This document shows positions 31,401 through 43,131 of a stretch of 64,000 nucleotides of DNA, in pieces. Source of the stretch: Batkoa obscura (Eukaryota; Entomophthoromycota; Entomophthoromycetes; Entomophthorales; Batkoaceae); contig JASVEC010000017.1 in NCBI GenBank assembly GCA_030770535.1, forward strand, positions 868,001-932,000, written 5' to 3'. Every line of letters starts with the position of its first letter. The first letter of the stretch is position 1. The notes beneath the pieces were generated by a model that worked only from the letters and a program-made list of their open reading frames with translations, was not told where the DNA came from and made no database searches. The position numbers and the translations under genes are program-made.

Positions 31401-31934
31401 AAGGATAGCATCCGTGACTTGCTTTTCATCTAAACCATCAGGCAATGGTAGTTGAACTAAAAATCCATGAACATCATTATCTTCATTTAAGCGTTTAATG
31501 TGAGTCATAAGCTAATAGAAAAGATAATTTAAATCATTTCTAAAATTCAAAACAAAATTTAATTTCTCAAAGCTTACCTCAAACTGAGATACATTTTCGG
31601 GTAAACTAAGATGAGAAAAACCAATACCAATCTACCATTAGCTTATTAAAAATAGTTCTTTTCAAATAGAAGATTTATGCTTACTTCTAAAGCTGCCTTT
31701 TCTTTCATTTTAACATATAAGGAACTATCCTCTCGACCACCCACTTGTACAATGGCTAAGTGAGGTTTAAATGTTGGATATTTACTTTTCCAATCCTCTA
31801 CTTCAATTTTTAATGCATCACGAATGTTTCTATAAAGGAAGAAATGAAAGTTGAGTTAACATTGAATAATAGAAAACGAGGGAACAAAAAGAAACTTACT
31901 TCGATGCTACTTTTCCATCCAATAACTTTGCCAT
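28447..31934 (-). CDS. ADE3: C1-tetrahydrofolate synthase (trifunctional dehydrogenase/cyclohydrolase/formyl-THF synthetase)
   Basis: Interconverts one-carbon units on tetrahydrofolate for purine, thymidylate and methionine synthesis. Thirteen exons on the minus strand join in frame to 936 residues; the first is only 35 nt (31900-31934), then 31685-31829, 31578-31631, 31381-31511, 31177-31330, 31041-31124, 30876-30987, 30601-30820, 30466-30544, 30321-30415, 29900-30266, 29585-29844 and 28447-29521. N-terminal dehydrogenase/cyclohydrolase: YVKMKEKAA with the catalytic Lys, [25 protein letters not shown] and [11 protein letters not shown]-terminal synthetase: [16 protein letters not shown]-loop, [19 protein letters not shown] and [15 protein letters not shown]. 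No mitochondrial targeting peptide is seen, so it is the cytosolic form. Length equals that of yeast Ade3. Confidence 0.97.
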
Positions 31935-32752
31935 ACTAAATAAAAAGAGAGAGCAGGGTATTAGTATTAATTTCAAATAGTGATATTAGTTCATTTTACT
32001 TTAATAATTTTAATGATCGATTAAATAACAAGTTAGAAATCTTCATCCATTGAATTTATTACTTTTTCGAACCTATTTTATCCCTTTGTATTATCGAATA
32101 TTTAGTTTTATTTGTTAAATTTGGAATTTAAAATGGACTGATTTGATGTTTTTTTCTATGGATTGGAATTAATATTCGTTCAATTTTGCTTTTTTGCTAA
32201 AAATTGTTGGTGACGACAGAGTACTTGGAGGGTAATGATTTTTGGATTATAGAATGTTATTATAAGTATAATATGTGTTTTATAAAAGAGTTATAAAAAA
32301 ACTGCTTATGATAATACTACTTTAACATTTATTTATTTATTAATCCCAAAATAAAATAGTCACAGCTATCTGATTTAATTTATTAATTTTTATTATCTAA
32401 ATTACTAAATTAAGTAGGCACTAATCTATAAAACTTGGAATTTATCTTATAGTTCTAGTAATAATTCACAAAATCCGATATACTAATAAATATTTTGTAT
32501 ATAAATGACATATTACATTAATCAATTTGTTTTACTTATATTTTTGAACAAAACATTAAACAACTACCTATTATTATTTATTAAACCCTTTTATACATTC
32601 ACTTTTTAACATAAAAAATGATTAGGTCATCGCCCTATATATTTTGTAAATTAAAAAAAAGTGCATTTTTTATTCAACTCATTTTTTTTTTAAAGATCGA
32701 TTATTAACTTCTCTTGAATCCAAAAATTAACCTTCAACCTAATCATACAGTA
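31935..32752. other. Divergent intergenic region
   Basis: Shared upstream region of ADE3 (-) and the 417-residue gene (+). AT-rich, no repeat element recognised. Confidence 0.5.
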
Positions 32753-34279
32753 ATGGATGACACTGTAAATGCATGGAACTCCTTACGACCAGAAAATATC
32801 GATCCAAAAGCAGGTAACTTACACCGTACAGGTAGAAATTTTAAACCTAGTGAGACTGCAAGTAAATCAAATAATAAGAATACAAACAGAGTGAGAAGTG
32901 GTGGAAATGGGTATGGAGGTTGGAATGACAAAGTAAGATTGATGGATTCTTTAAGTTGGATTTTATGCTAAATGAAATTTGTTTTTTGGTTTTTAGAATC
33001 AGGTTAATATTAGTAAAATAGAATCAAAACAAAGTAATCAAAGTAGTATCGATACTAATAGTGGAATAATAAATCAATGGGGTAGTATAGTGAATTCAAA
33101 TGGTACTAATGCAGGTCAACTACATCGAAAAGGAAACAATTTTAGACCAAATAAAAAAGAATCAAAAGCAAAATATATTTATGGTGAAAAAGTAAGTTAT
33201 TGAGTTTATAGGATTTATTTGTTTATATAGTAATCGTAATTAAATTTATTAAGGAAAGTAATAGTAAGATTAAGGACGATTATTTAGATGATGAGTGTAT
33301 GGCATAATTATAATTATAAAAAATCATATATTAATTATTATTAGTGGATAAAATGAAGACTAAAAATATAGTTTATAATAAACAACAAGATATACCAGAT
33401 AATTGGGATCAAGCTATTAATTTAAGCAAAGATATAAAGCCTAATTATATGAATGATAAATATAATAATCAAAATAATAGCTATCATAATTACAGTAATA
33501 ATAATCAATTTAATGATAATGATGATGATGATTATAATATAAATAATAGAGGTAGATATAATAGTAATAATAATTACTATAATACTGATATAAGAAGTAT
33601 TCATAATAATAGTAGAAATCAATATTATAATAATAGTGATAATTATTATAAGGATGAATTAAGAAATCATTATAGAAACAATATAAATCAGTATTATGAG
33701 GATGAGGATAACAATAATACCTACTACAATGATAATTTAAGATATAATATTAATGATAATATTAGTGATAATAGATTAAGAAATAACATTGAAAATAAAG
33801 TAAATTATAAAATCATAAATAAATAAAGTATTAATTATATTATAGCATATTAAAACAAAGTATAACAATATGGAACAACAGGAAGATTATTTAGATTATC
33901 AAAGTAAATATTATTTTATTTAATAATAATATTGTTATTAATTTTTATTCTATTAGGATCTAGTTTTTTATCAAATGAAGATTTCCCTATCAATGAATTA
34001 AATAAAAAATTTAATGAAATGGATCTTCATAAATTACCACATCATAAAAGAATTGATGTTAATGATGATTTTGATTATAATCCTTATTTGTTTACTTGTG
34101 AAATTGAATTACCTAATGGAAGTCAACAAAAAGTGGATATCTTTGAAGTGGATAATTTAATGGAAGTAGCTTTTGAATTTTGTCAACAATATAAAATAGC
34201 AGGTGGTCGTACAATTATTAGAAAGTTAGCTAAAAGATTAAAGAAAGTAAAGGAATCATATATTAAAAATAATTTATAA
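32753..34279 (+). CDS. Hypothetical protein with two W/LHR/NF repeats, Asn/Tyr-rich middle and a compact C-terminal domain
   Basis: Six exons (32753-32932, 32997-33191, 33254-33296, 33345-33799, 33846-33903, 33957-34279) join in frame through five short GT-AG introns to 417 residues. The N-terminal 125 residues hold two copies of a motif: W-N-S...AGNLHRTGRNFKP and W-G-S...AGQLHRKGNNFRPN. Residues about 140-290 are Asn/Tyr/Asp-rich and low-complexity. The last 100 residues look folded: FTCEIELPNGSQQKVDIFEV, DNLMEVAFEFCQQYKI and RKLAKRLKKV, resembling a small beta-grasp-like module with a D-N-x-x-x-x-A-x-x-F pattern seen in fungal and protist proteins. I cannot name the family. Joining all six exons is inferred from splice sites and frame; two separate genes (break near 33830) is the alternative. 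Confidence 0.7.
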
Positions 34280-34370
34280 TTAAAGAAAATAAAATGAAGA
34301 AAAAACAAAGATATAAATGGGAATGAAAAAATGTATTACAATTATATTTAATAAATAAAATAAAAAAAGT

Positions 34371-34397
34371 ATAACTTATAACTTATAACTTATAACT
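34371..34397. repeat. 9-bp tandem repeat (ACTTATAAC)n
   Basis: Three copies at the stop codon of the DinB_2-like gene; a simple repeat. Confidence 0.7.
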
Positions 34398-35493
34398 CAT
34401 TGCTTATTATTTGTTATTTTTTTATGCTTTGATTCAGGATTTGCAGTAGTATCTATACCATCTTTTGATAATTGACGTTTATATAAAGTAGAAGGAGCTA
34501 CACCAAAGTTTATGTCTGTTTTTATATTGAATTCAAAACATAAAACTTTAATCAAAGCGTGATGATGAACTAATAATAAACTTATTAATACTTAATAATA
34601 ATAATGAAATGAATAATTTAAACCTACTAGCATGATGAGTACAAAACCATAATTCTCTAATTAAACTTGATTTTGAGATTATAAATTTAGATTTACAAGG
34701 TTCAACTATGCTTTTAACTTTGATATCTAGTTCCAATTCCAAATTCATATGTTCGATTTTAGTAATTAATTCCTTCATAGCTTCCATTATTTTATTAGGT
34801 TCCGATTCCAAACTTTTCTATTTAAAATAAAATATTAAATCTTGACTTCTTCTTATACTACATATTATTATAAAAACAAATAAACAATAGTTTGTAATCA
34901 ACACAACTTACCTCCCTAACTCTTAAATCATAATCCACAATTATTTCTTTTTCTTCTATCCCCTTAAATAGACAATGGAAATGATCTAATACATGACGAA
35001 AATGTTTACCAATAGTACTTTTGGGTACTAAATTTGATTTCTTTATAAATAGAATAGGATCTGAGATAGAAGATACTAATTTAATACCTTCGTCAAGTTG
35101 TTGAATGATAGCTTGTTTCAAATATAAAGTAGAAGAGGTAAGAAACTGACTATCTAAAACTTCATTTTCATCTTTTATATTGACTATAGTTTGACTTTTA
35201 CTTTTTTCCTGTTTAACGTTAATAAGTGATTCGTTATCATTGCTCTCTTGTTTACCATTTATCAATATAATGTCATTATTTCTCTTTTCATTCCAACTTT
35301 CCTTAATGTCACCTTCCCCCTTATTCGTTATTGTTGGCTTATTATCTTGATTATAGGTAACATTTTTTTCATTATTTAACTCCTTTTTATTATTATTTAA
35401 AATCATGATTATTTTCTTTTTAAATTTCAAGTTTGACACATTTCTAAGAATTGAATTACTTTGCTTTTTATAGCCATTACTTTCTACCCTCAT
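34397..35493 (-). CDS. DinB_2-like four-helix domain protein
   Basis: Three exons on the minus strand (34912-35493, 34628-34817, 34397-34569) join in frame to 314 residues. The N-terminal 120 residues are Lys/Asn-rich and probably disordered. The domain starts at FLTSSTLYLKQAIIQQLDEG, then STIGKHFRHVLDHFHCLFKG with the first His ligands, DYDLRVRE, a helical pair, and SLIRELWFCTHHAIHHHALI with the second His cluster, which is made only when exons 2 and 3 are spliced. FGVAPSTLYKRQLS follows, the usual end of this family. DinB_2 proteins bind a metal through three His, and their cellular role in fungi is unknown. The family call is firm; the function is open. Confidence 0.85.
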
Positions 35494-35972
35494 TAATGAT
35501 TAGATCATATGCCAAAACCTTAAATTATTGAACTGAATGTTAATTCTCACATCAATAATAAAATGATATCAAAAATACAATGACTGTAACTGTATTGTGA
35601 CCTAGTTTGCAATAACCTTTATAGTCAGTTAATTGTTTATTTAATTTTCTAATGTTTAATCTTTAGATTAAAGTATGATTTTTGTAAAAATTAATTCTCA
35701 AATGAACAGTTTATCAGCTCATAGTATAATCGCAGTAACTGTAAATAAAAATTACTCAAAAATAAAGTCAAAATTAATCATGAGTTAATATTTTTATTAA
35801 AAATAAATTTTTTTGAAATCAATTTTAAATACAATTCATCAATCAACTAATTTTTTATTATTATTCTCTTTTTAACTTCCATCTTAAACTCCCATCTCTT
35901 CAATTTTCCCATTCCATAAAATTTCATATCTTTAATTTGATTTGAATTTTCTTGATTTTTATCCTCAATTCT
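35494..35972. other. AT-rich intergenic stretch
   Basis: Between the DinB_2-like gene and the end of the Rho1 GEF gene; nothing recognised. Confidence 0.5.
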
Positions 35973-38900
35973 TTACGTTTGTTCATTGCTTTTATTTCTC
36001 AATCTTAGTGCAAACAATTGTTGAAACTCACCGATTGGATTATTAACACAATGAATAGCCCCTGGTAATATAGATAAGGACCTTGAATTACATGTTGGTA
36101 TAACTTGACAAAATTTGCATTTATCTACATCCCAAATTTCAATAAAATCTGGATTAAAGCCTAATATATAAGGATATTCAAATGCAAAAGAAGTTGGTTC
36201 TCCTTCCCATAATATAATGAATTCTAATCTAGTACGACGACCATCTTTATCCACATAAAAAGCAAATTCATCATAACATAATAAAAAATCTTTAGTTGAT
36301 ACTTTATAAATAGCAATAGGTTTAACTACTTCTCTTTTTAGTACAAAATTTAAGGAAGCATCCGTTTCATCTAATAAACCTTGTGTATTTAATGTTTCTA
36401 AATCAACAATTTCAAATCCTTTTGCACAACCAACACATATTTTTGTTTTCAAAAAATGTAATGAAGTATATCCAGATGGTATATAAAATTTTTTAAATAA
36501 TCTCATACCATCTTTACCAGCTCTCATTAAAAATTTACCAAAGGCTGCTTTTTTATTAGTAGTTAATAATACAGGTTCTAATGCTTTAACTACTGAACTT
36601 AAAGGTGTTGCTTTAACTACACAAACTAGTACTCTACCTAAACATACACCTACTTTAAAAAAAGTAACATGAGAGCTTATTTTTCTTCCAATTTTAATTG
36701 ATGTTGAATCATTATTTAAAGTATCCATAGCAAATGTATATAATGATTTATCTGATAATAAAATTAGCATGTTATATTCTTCTAATATTTCAATTTGATA
36801 AACTTTTTCTAAATCAATAATTTTTTGAAAATTACTTATACCACTACAATTACCTAAATAAACTCCTTCTTCTGTACCAATTAATATTCTTTGATTATCA
36901 TTAAATAAAGCTGTTGATAATATAGGATTATTAAATTTAAAATGAATTGTTGATATTGTAAATACTTGATAAACATTTGTTAAAGATGTTACTATTCCTC
37001 TTTGTTTTTCTATCTTATCTTTCCATTGTTTACGTTCAGCTAATGTATTAGCATATAATGTAATTGTTTGTCCATCTCTACCTAAATGGGTAATATTTAA
37101 TGGATATCCTGATTTAACTATTGAATCTTGTGGATTATTAGTTCCCATATATAAAAAAGAATTAGCTCTTCTAGAAACAAATGTATTGGAGGATCTCTTT
37201 GATATTGCATCAACTAAAGAGGATTCTTCAGGTATATTAACTTTTATTAATTCTAATGGAATGGGCTAATACAAAAATAAATAAATTTATTAGTTATTAT
37301 TTATTATTTATTATTCAAACTTACTTTTTTATGAATTTTATAAATATAATCATTATGTTCTTTTGAACTTTTTCTTTTTGTTAATAATAATAAATGATCA
37401 AATAAAAATAATGAAATATCCACTTGATCTACACCTGTTTTCTTTTTCAATGTACCATCTCTTATTAATAATCGATTATCATGCATTAAATTTAACATCT
37501 TCAATAAAAATAGAAATTAAATAAAAATTAATTAATATTATTATATTATGTGAATTTCATTTTTACCTTCAATTCATTACCATTGCCCAATAATAATTTC
37601 GATAATCTAGTTAATTTTAATTTATTATCTGCTTTACCCGTTTCAATATTAATTCGATTTAAAAATCCTTTAATTATTTTGATCACTTTTTGCATATTTT
37701 CAATATCTGGATTATCAGATTCCGTATGTTTAATAATAGCTTCTAATAATAAAGAATATTTAGCTAATCGTGTTGTTGGTCTTCCCATAAAACTTTGTAT
37801 TGGTAATTTTCTTAATTGAGGTAATTGTTCTTTTTCCTAAATTACATTATTAATTTAGATTCATATATGATTGGATTCTCATTAATTTTACCTCCAAGAA
37901 CCTCGCTAAATTTTGATTCTGAGTAGTTTCTAATTCCAAGGCCTGTTTAGCAAATAATTGATGAGCCCCATAGGCTACAAATGGTTCAAAATTTTTTACA
38001 TGATCTAAAAAGATATCTCCAATTTGATCTACAACATATTGTTCTTCTTGTCTTTTTATTAAATCTTTCATTAAATGATGATTGATTGAATGAATTTCGC
38101 TAATATTAAAAAACACTTGTTCAATAAATTCATCTCTTTTTTCAACTGAAATAATGTTTTCATATAATAAAGGTTTAATAAAAAACTAATAAAAATTATT
38201 TAATTAATTCGATTATTTTATAAATATTTAGTTTCAGTTTTAAATATTTACCTCTTGTAGTATTTCAATATCTTCTACAAAGTCTTTTTCTGTATAAATA
38301 AATTCATAAATCGCTTCTTGTCGTTTCTTTTCTTTTACTGAAGTTGTATCTAATACACTTTTAGGTACTGTTCTTGCCCAAACTCTCTATTTAATTAAAA
38401 ATTAAATTTAAAAACACTTACTTATCACCAAAAAAAACTTACCATAGGTTCTGGTAAAGTAGAAGGTCCCAATGGATTAACTGGGGTACCAAACCGAAAA
38501 TTAATTAAACCCTAATAAAAACTTGTTTAACAAACAAATCTATAATACATTATTAACTTTCACTTACATTTTTAACTTTCCTTGGACACATAGGCGAATA
38601 ACAAAGTTTATTTTTTGAGCAAGTCGGTGAATAACAAGGTGCTAAATTGGTAAATATTCCGGATATAGTTGAATAAATGGTTTCAAAATCTTTAATTAAA
38701 TTAGAATCAAAGGGTTCCGAGGATAAATAATCTCTAAATGTATAGATTTCAGATACGCTATCTTTTAATGAACTTTCGAAAGTAACATCATGAAATAATT
38801 TGTGGAATTCAAAACATTGACCACAAGATAAACATAATTTTCGATCTTCTGTTTGTAGAATTTGACTTAAGGTATCCTATAAAAAGTAACAATTTCAAAT

Positions 38901-39888
38901 CAAATTATTATATACCTAAACTAAAATTAAAATTTACCACTATATCTTTTCCAGTAAAAGAACTTGGATATTCTAACGAATTTTTAGTATGTAAAGCTCT
39001 CGGAATGCTACAAAGAAATCTTTCTAACACCTCCGAAACAAATTGAACATTAATTATTTTATCTTCTTTTCCTTCTTGATTTTTAGTAATACCTGACAAC
39101 AAACTTTCAAAATATAAATTTTTATTTTGTCCATTTCTTGAACTATTAGTAATATCCGAATTAGCTCTAGAACGTAGGGTCTGCCCCGGTCCCAATTTTT
39201 TCATTGTTTGTTTATTTGGTACTTTTGGTAATGGTTTAGCTTGAGATAAACTAGGATTACTATTTAAGGATTCAGTTGATGTTCTTGCTAATACTGCTTT
39301 CATTCCCAATGGACTTGGTGGACCTTTATAAGGAACCGTTGGTAAGGGCCGAAATTTCGTAGGTGATAAATTAGACTCTGAATTAACTGGACTTATTCTA
39401 TTTGGACTTTCAATTAACATAATTTTACCATTAGTAGGTGACTGATAAGGTTCTTTTGTTTCCTTTATTGTTGTAGTAATAATCGTAGGAGGTCTAACAA
39501 TTTCTTTTGATTGTTTTAAATTTTTGAAAAAAGGACTATTAATCAAATTGGACGCTTTTGAATTTAAATTATGTTTTATACTTTCGCCACTACTTCCATT
39601 ATATCCTTTAATAGGTTCCGAATTAATGGTTGATAAAGGTGTACTTTTTAATAAACTATTGCTAAAACTTGGTGAAATAGATGGTGGCGATATAATATTT
39701 CCAACTTCATAAGCTCTGGAATTTAATGATGAAGAACGCGTTGCTATTGCTAATGGTCGATGATAACTCGTTTCACTACTTATACTATCTTCATAACTGG
39801 TTTTATATTCACTTGAACTTGAGTTGGATAAATAGGATGAGGAGTTAGATGAACTCACTTTTAAATGTGAATTACTACTTCGATGCAT
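35973..39888 (-). CDS. ROM2: Rho1 guanine-nucleotide exchange factor, Rom2-like (DEP-DH-PH-CNH)
   Basis: Activates Rho1 in the cell-wall integrity pathway; Rho1-GTP in turn activates glucan synthase. Eight exons on the minus strand, all phase 0 (38938-39888, 38568-38876, 38443-38511, 38252-38386, 37892-38185, 37567-37836, 37325-37498, 35973-37265), give 1,164 residues. Residues 1-270 are Ser/Pro-rich and low-complexity, with SPTKFRPLPTVPYKGPPSP-type proline motifs. DEP domain about 285-400. DH about 470-675 (KKRQEAIYEFIYTEKDFVED at its start; LPIQSFMGRPTTRLAKYSLL as the conserved CR3-like core). PH about 680-815. CNH from about 835 (STALFNDNQRILIGTEEGVY) to near the end. Domain order and length match Rom1/Rom2 and Rgf proteins. 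An extra upstream exon cannot be excluded. Confidence 0.94.
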
Positions 39889-41588
39889 GGAGGTTGTTGA
39901 TAATTTTATAAATTGATCATAAGCTTAGGAAAAAATATCGGATATCAATCAAGTTTAAATTGGAACTTTGGAAATATACAATTGTACACACAATGATCTT
40001 AAACCTAGATAAAATGAATTTATTCGTATAAGTTGCTATTGTTCAACTGGTTAATTTTGTATATACAAGTTGAATAAAATAAATAAAATGGTATAAAAAA
40101 AAATCAATTTATTTCTCAATCAAAAATGCTAAGGAAAATAAAGGTAATACTAGCTTACAACTGGAATTTCATTGGTTTAAGCAACTAATTTTAGTGATAA
40201 GTTAGTAGGCCATGTTCCTGTGCTTAAGTGAATTTAAGTCTTTTTTCTAAATGAGTTCAATCAATTTGGTAACGATTAGGTCATAATTCCTTTAATTTAT
40301 TAATATAATATAAAATTTCATAATTTAGGGAGATATTTTTAAAGATATGAGATCATTCTTTTTCTTATGGTTTCCATTTTTAACGCATACAATGTATTAA
40401 AAAGTTTATATAAACTCGGTATGACTATGTGAATTATTGTTAGTTTAATATTATATTAGCTTTATAGTTCAAACCATAGCAAGAAAATAGCTTATTAAGT
40501 CTAAATGCAAAATCGTAGATAACTGAGATTAGCTGAATATGAAAGTTATCATTTGATCGAGTTTTTAATTTGGAATACTTCTTGTTAAAAATTCCACACC
40601 AAAAAAAGGATCAATTTATCTAAAAAAGCCACAGTTCCAATTCCTACACATAAACAACTATGGATATTGTTTTGATGTCAAAATAAGCTTAAATGAATAA
40701 TATCATTTAATGCTTGGCAATGTTGCAATAAGTTGGATAGGTTTTATTGATAGTGGAGATATCACAGGTTATAATAGTTGAAACCTTTACTATGTACTTA
40801 ATGACGGCAAATGTAATTCTTTTTGGATTTTTTGAAAACTCACGTTTTTACTATTGTTTTTACCATTAAATGGCTTTAGTCTTTTTGATAAGCAAAAAGC
40901 GGTAGAAATTCAATATTGCAACACTAAAGAATTTTTATTTCAAAATAAGTCTTAATTTTAGATGAAAATAAGTTACTGTTGCAACCAAAACTTGGTCATT
41001 TTTTAATCAAAATATTAAAGTTATTAATAGGAAAACTTACACTTTTTATGTTATTTTAACTATTAATAGACTTGTGATATATATTACGCCATTAAGTGTT
41101 ACTTTTAATAAAAAGTTTAAAGTATCAATATTTAAGTAATTTAAGCCAAGACAAATAAATTATTGTTGAATTTATTTTAAATTTATTTTAAATTTATTTT
41201 CAAAAATAAATAAGGAATAGAAATTGTTTAACAATAGCTTTCTTTAATTGGTCCTTTGATAATCATGTGAACTTTAGACACCTTAGGCCACGTGCTAAAT
41301 TTAATGTCTGGGCAATTGTGTGGTAATAAGTTATAATTATTAGTGAAATGAATGATAAAATTAGCGAATTACTGCCCAATATTTCAAGAAGAGAAGAATC
41401 AAATTAAATTTTGAACTCCCCACTTCTGGATCTAATTAAGATTTCAAACGAATTCAACAGACCGTTTAGCCATGATTATAAATATCAGCTTTTTATCTTT
41501 TATTTTTTTATTTTGTTTTTTTTATAAAATAGATAGAACCTAATATTATTTTTCAAAAAAAAAGTTTATTGCAAAGTTTGTTATTTCA
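39889..41588. other. 1.7-kb intergenic region
   Basis: Upstream of both the Rho1 GEF (-) and the lipase (+). Less extreme in AT than the 16-18 kb block. No open frame, tRNA or repeat could be supported. Confidence 0.5.
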
Positions 41589-43004
41589 ATGTTAAAAATA
41601 CCAGTAATTAGTCGCTTGGATATCTATGATTATTTTTCATTATTATTTACCTTCTCCTTTTTTTTATTTGAAAAAGTATTGAGATTCGTCTTATTTTTTG
41701 CACCTTTTAATATCTTTAAAAAGAGGTAGATCATTTATTTTTTTATATTTAATGAATATAGTAACTTTTGCTTTAGTTCTAGAAATGATAAAGATGCTAA
41801 AATTGATACTTTAAACACTACAAAAGATATAGTTACCAGTTGGGGTTACCCATTTCAAGAATTTTTAGTTACTACAGAAGACGGTTATCTTTTATCAGTT
41901 CATCGTATACCAGAAGCATCACCAAAAACACCCACTAGAGAATTTCCAACACCTGAGATCGGTCAAATACAATTTAACATTAAAAAAAGTAAAGTGAATA
42001 AACCGGTAGTATTATTATGGCACGGGTTTTTAATGAGTTCGGAAGTATTTGTATGTAAGCCCAATTTATTAGATAATTTAGCTTTTTGGTTAGTTGAGCA
42101 AGGATATGATGTATGGCTTGGAAATACAAGAGGTAATAAATATTCGCAGAAACATACCACCCTTAGTCCATTGACTCAAGAATTTTGGGATTTTTCTATG
42201 GACGAGTTTGCAAGATATGATTTACCTTCAACTGTAGATATGATATTAAAAATAACAGGGGCAAACGCTTTAACTTATATTGGTTTTTCTCAAGGAACAG
42301 CTCAAGCTTTTGCTTCTTTATCAATTCATAATGATTTAAATGCTAAAATTAATTTGTTTGTTTGTTTGGCTCCGGCTACTTCACCAACTGGTTTGGTTAA
42401 TAATACAGTCGACGCTATTGTAAGAGCTACACCTAATATTATATATCTTATGTTTGGAAGAAAGAGTGCTTTAAGTGCCTGTTTATTTTGGCAAGGATTG
42501 TTACCAAGAGCTCTTTTTGTTAAAGCAATTGATGCTTCAATGAAATTTTTATTTGGTTGGAAGAGTCATAATATGTCCGATTTAACTAAGCATTATTGTT
42601 ATCAACATTTATATTCTATGACTTCAGTTAAATGTTTAGTACATTGGTTTCAAATCATTCGTGCTAATCGATTTCAATTATATGATGATTTACCTTTACC
42701 TGTTATGGAATCCGAATCCTCTCGTAGTCATGTTGTTCCTGGTTATCCTACTTCTCAAATTCAAACTCCATTGGCTGTTTTTTATGGAGAAGCGGATACG
42801 CTTTCAGATATGTCTCAACTTTTATCTCAGTTACCAGCTCCTATCTTTTGTAAAGGTATTAAAGGTTTTGAACACCTTGACTTTTTATGGGCTGATGATA
42901 TGCCTAATCACTGCTTTGAAGAAATGGCAGAGTTACTACTTAGATATAATATAGTTGAATTTGAAGGGGTTTCAAATGGTAAAAAATTGATAACTTCAAA
43001 ATAA
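41589..43004 (+). CDS. Membrane-anchored acid-lipase-type hydrolase (steryl ester/triacylglycerol lipase, Tgl1/Yeh-like)
   Basis: Likely hydrolyses steryl esters or triacylglycerol at lipid droplets or the plasma membrane. Two exons (41589-41725, 41777-43004) join in frame to 454 residues. Residues about 10-45 form a hydrophobic anchor (FSLLFTFSFFLFEKVLRFVL). The AB-hydrolase lipase region follows: WGYPFQEFLVTTEDGYLLSV, VLLWHGFLMSSEVF with the oxyanion HG, YDVWLGNTRGNKYS, and the nucleophile elbow GFSQG; the catalytic Asp is in FYGEADTLSD and the His in GFEHLDFLWA. Length is slightly below yeast Tgl1 (548). It ends 127 bp from the end of the convergent ATPase gene. Substrate is inferred from the family. 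Confidence 0.92.
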
Positions 43005-43131
43005 ATGTGTTTGACTATAAAATGTAAATATTTTTAAGATAAATAAATTTTACTATTAAACGAATTAATTGAAATAATTATAAACAATTATTATTTTATT
43101 ATACATAAATATATTAACTGGTATAATAATT

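Noticed and set aside
33422-33622. 66-codon minus-strand Ile-rich frame
   Set aside because: Antisense of the Asn/Tyr-rich region in the 417-residue protein.
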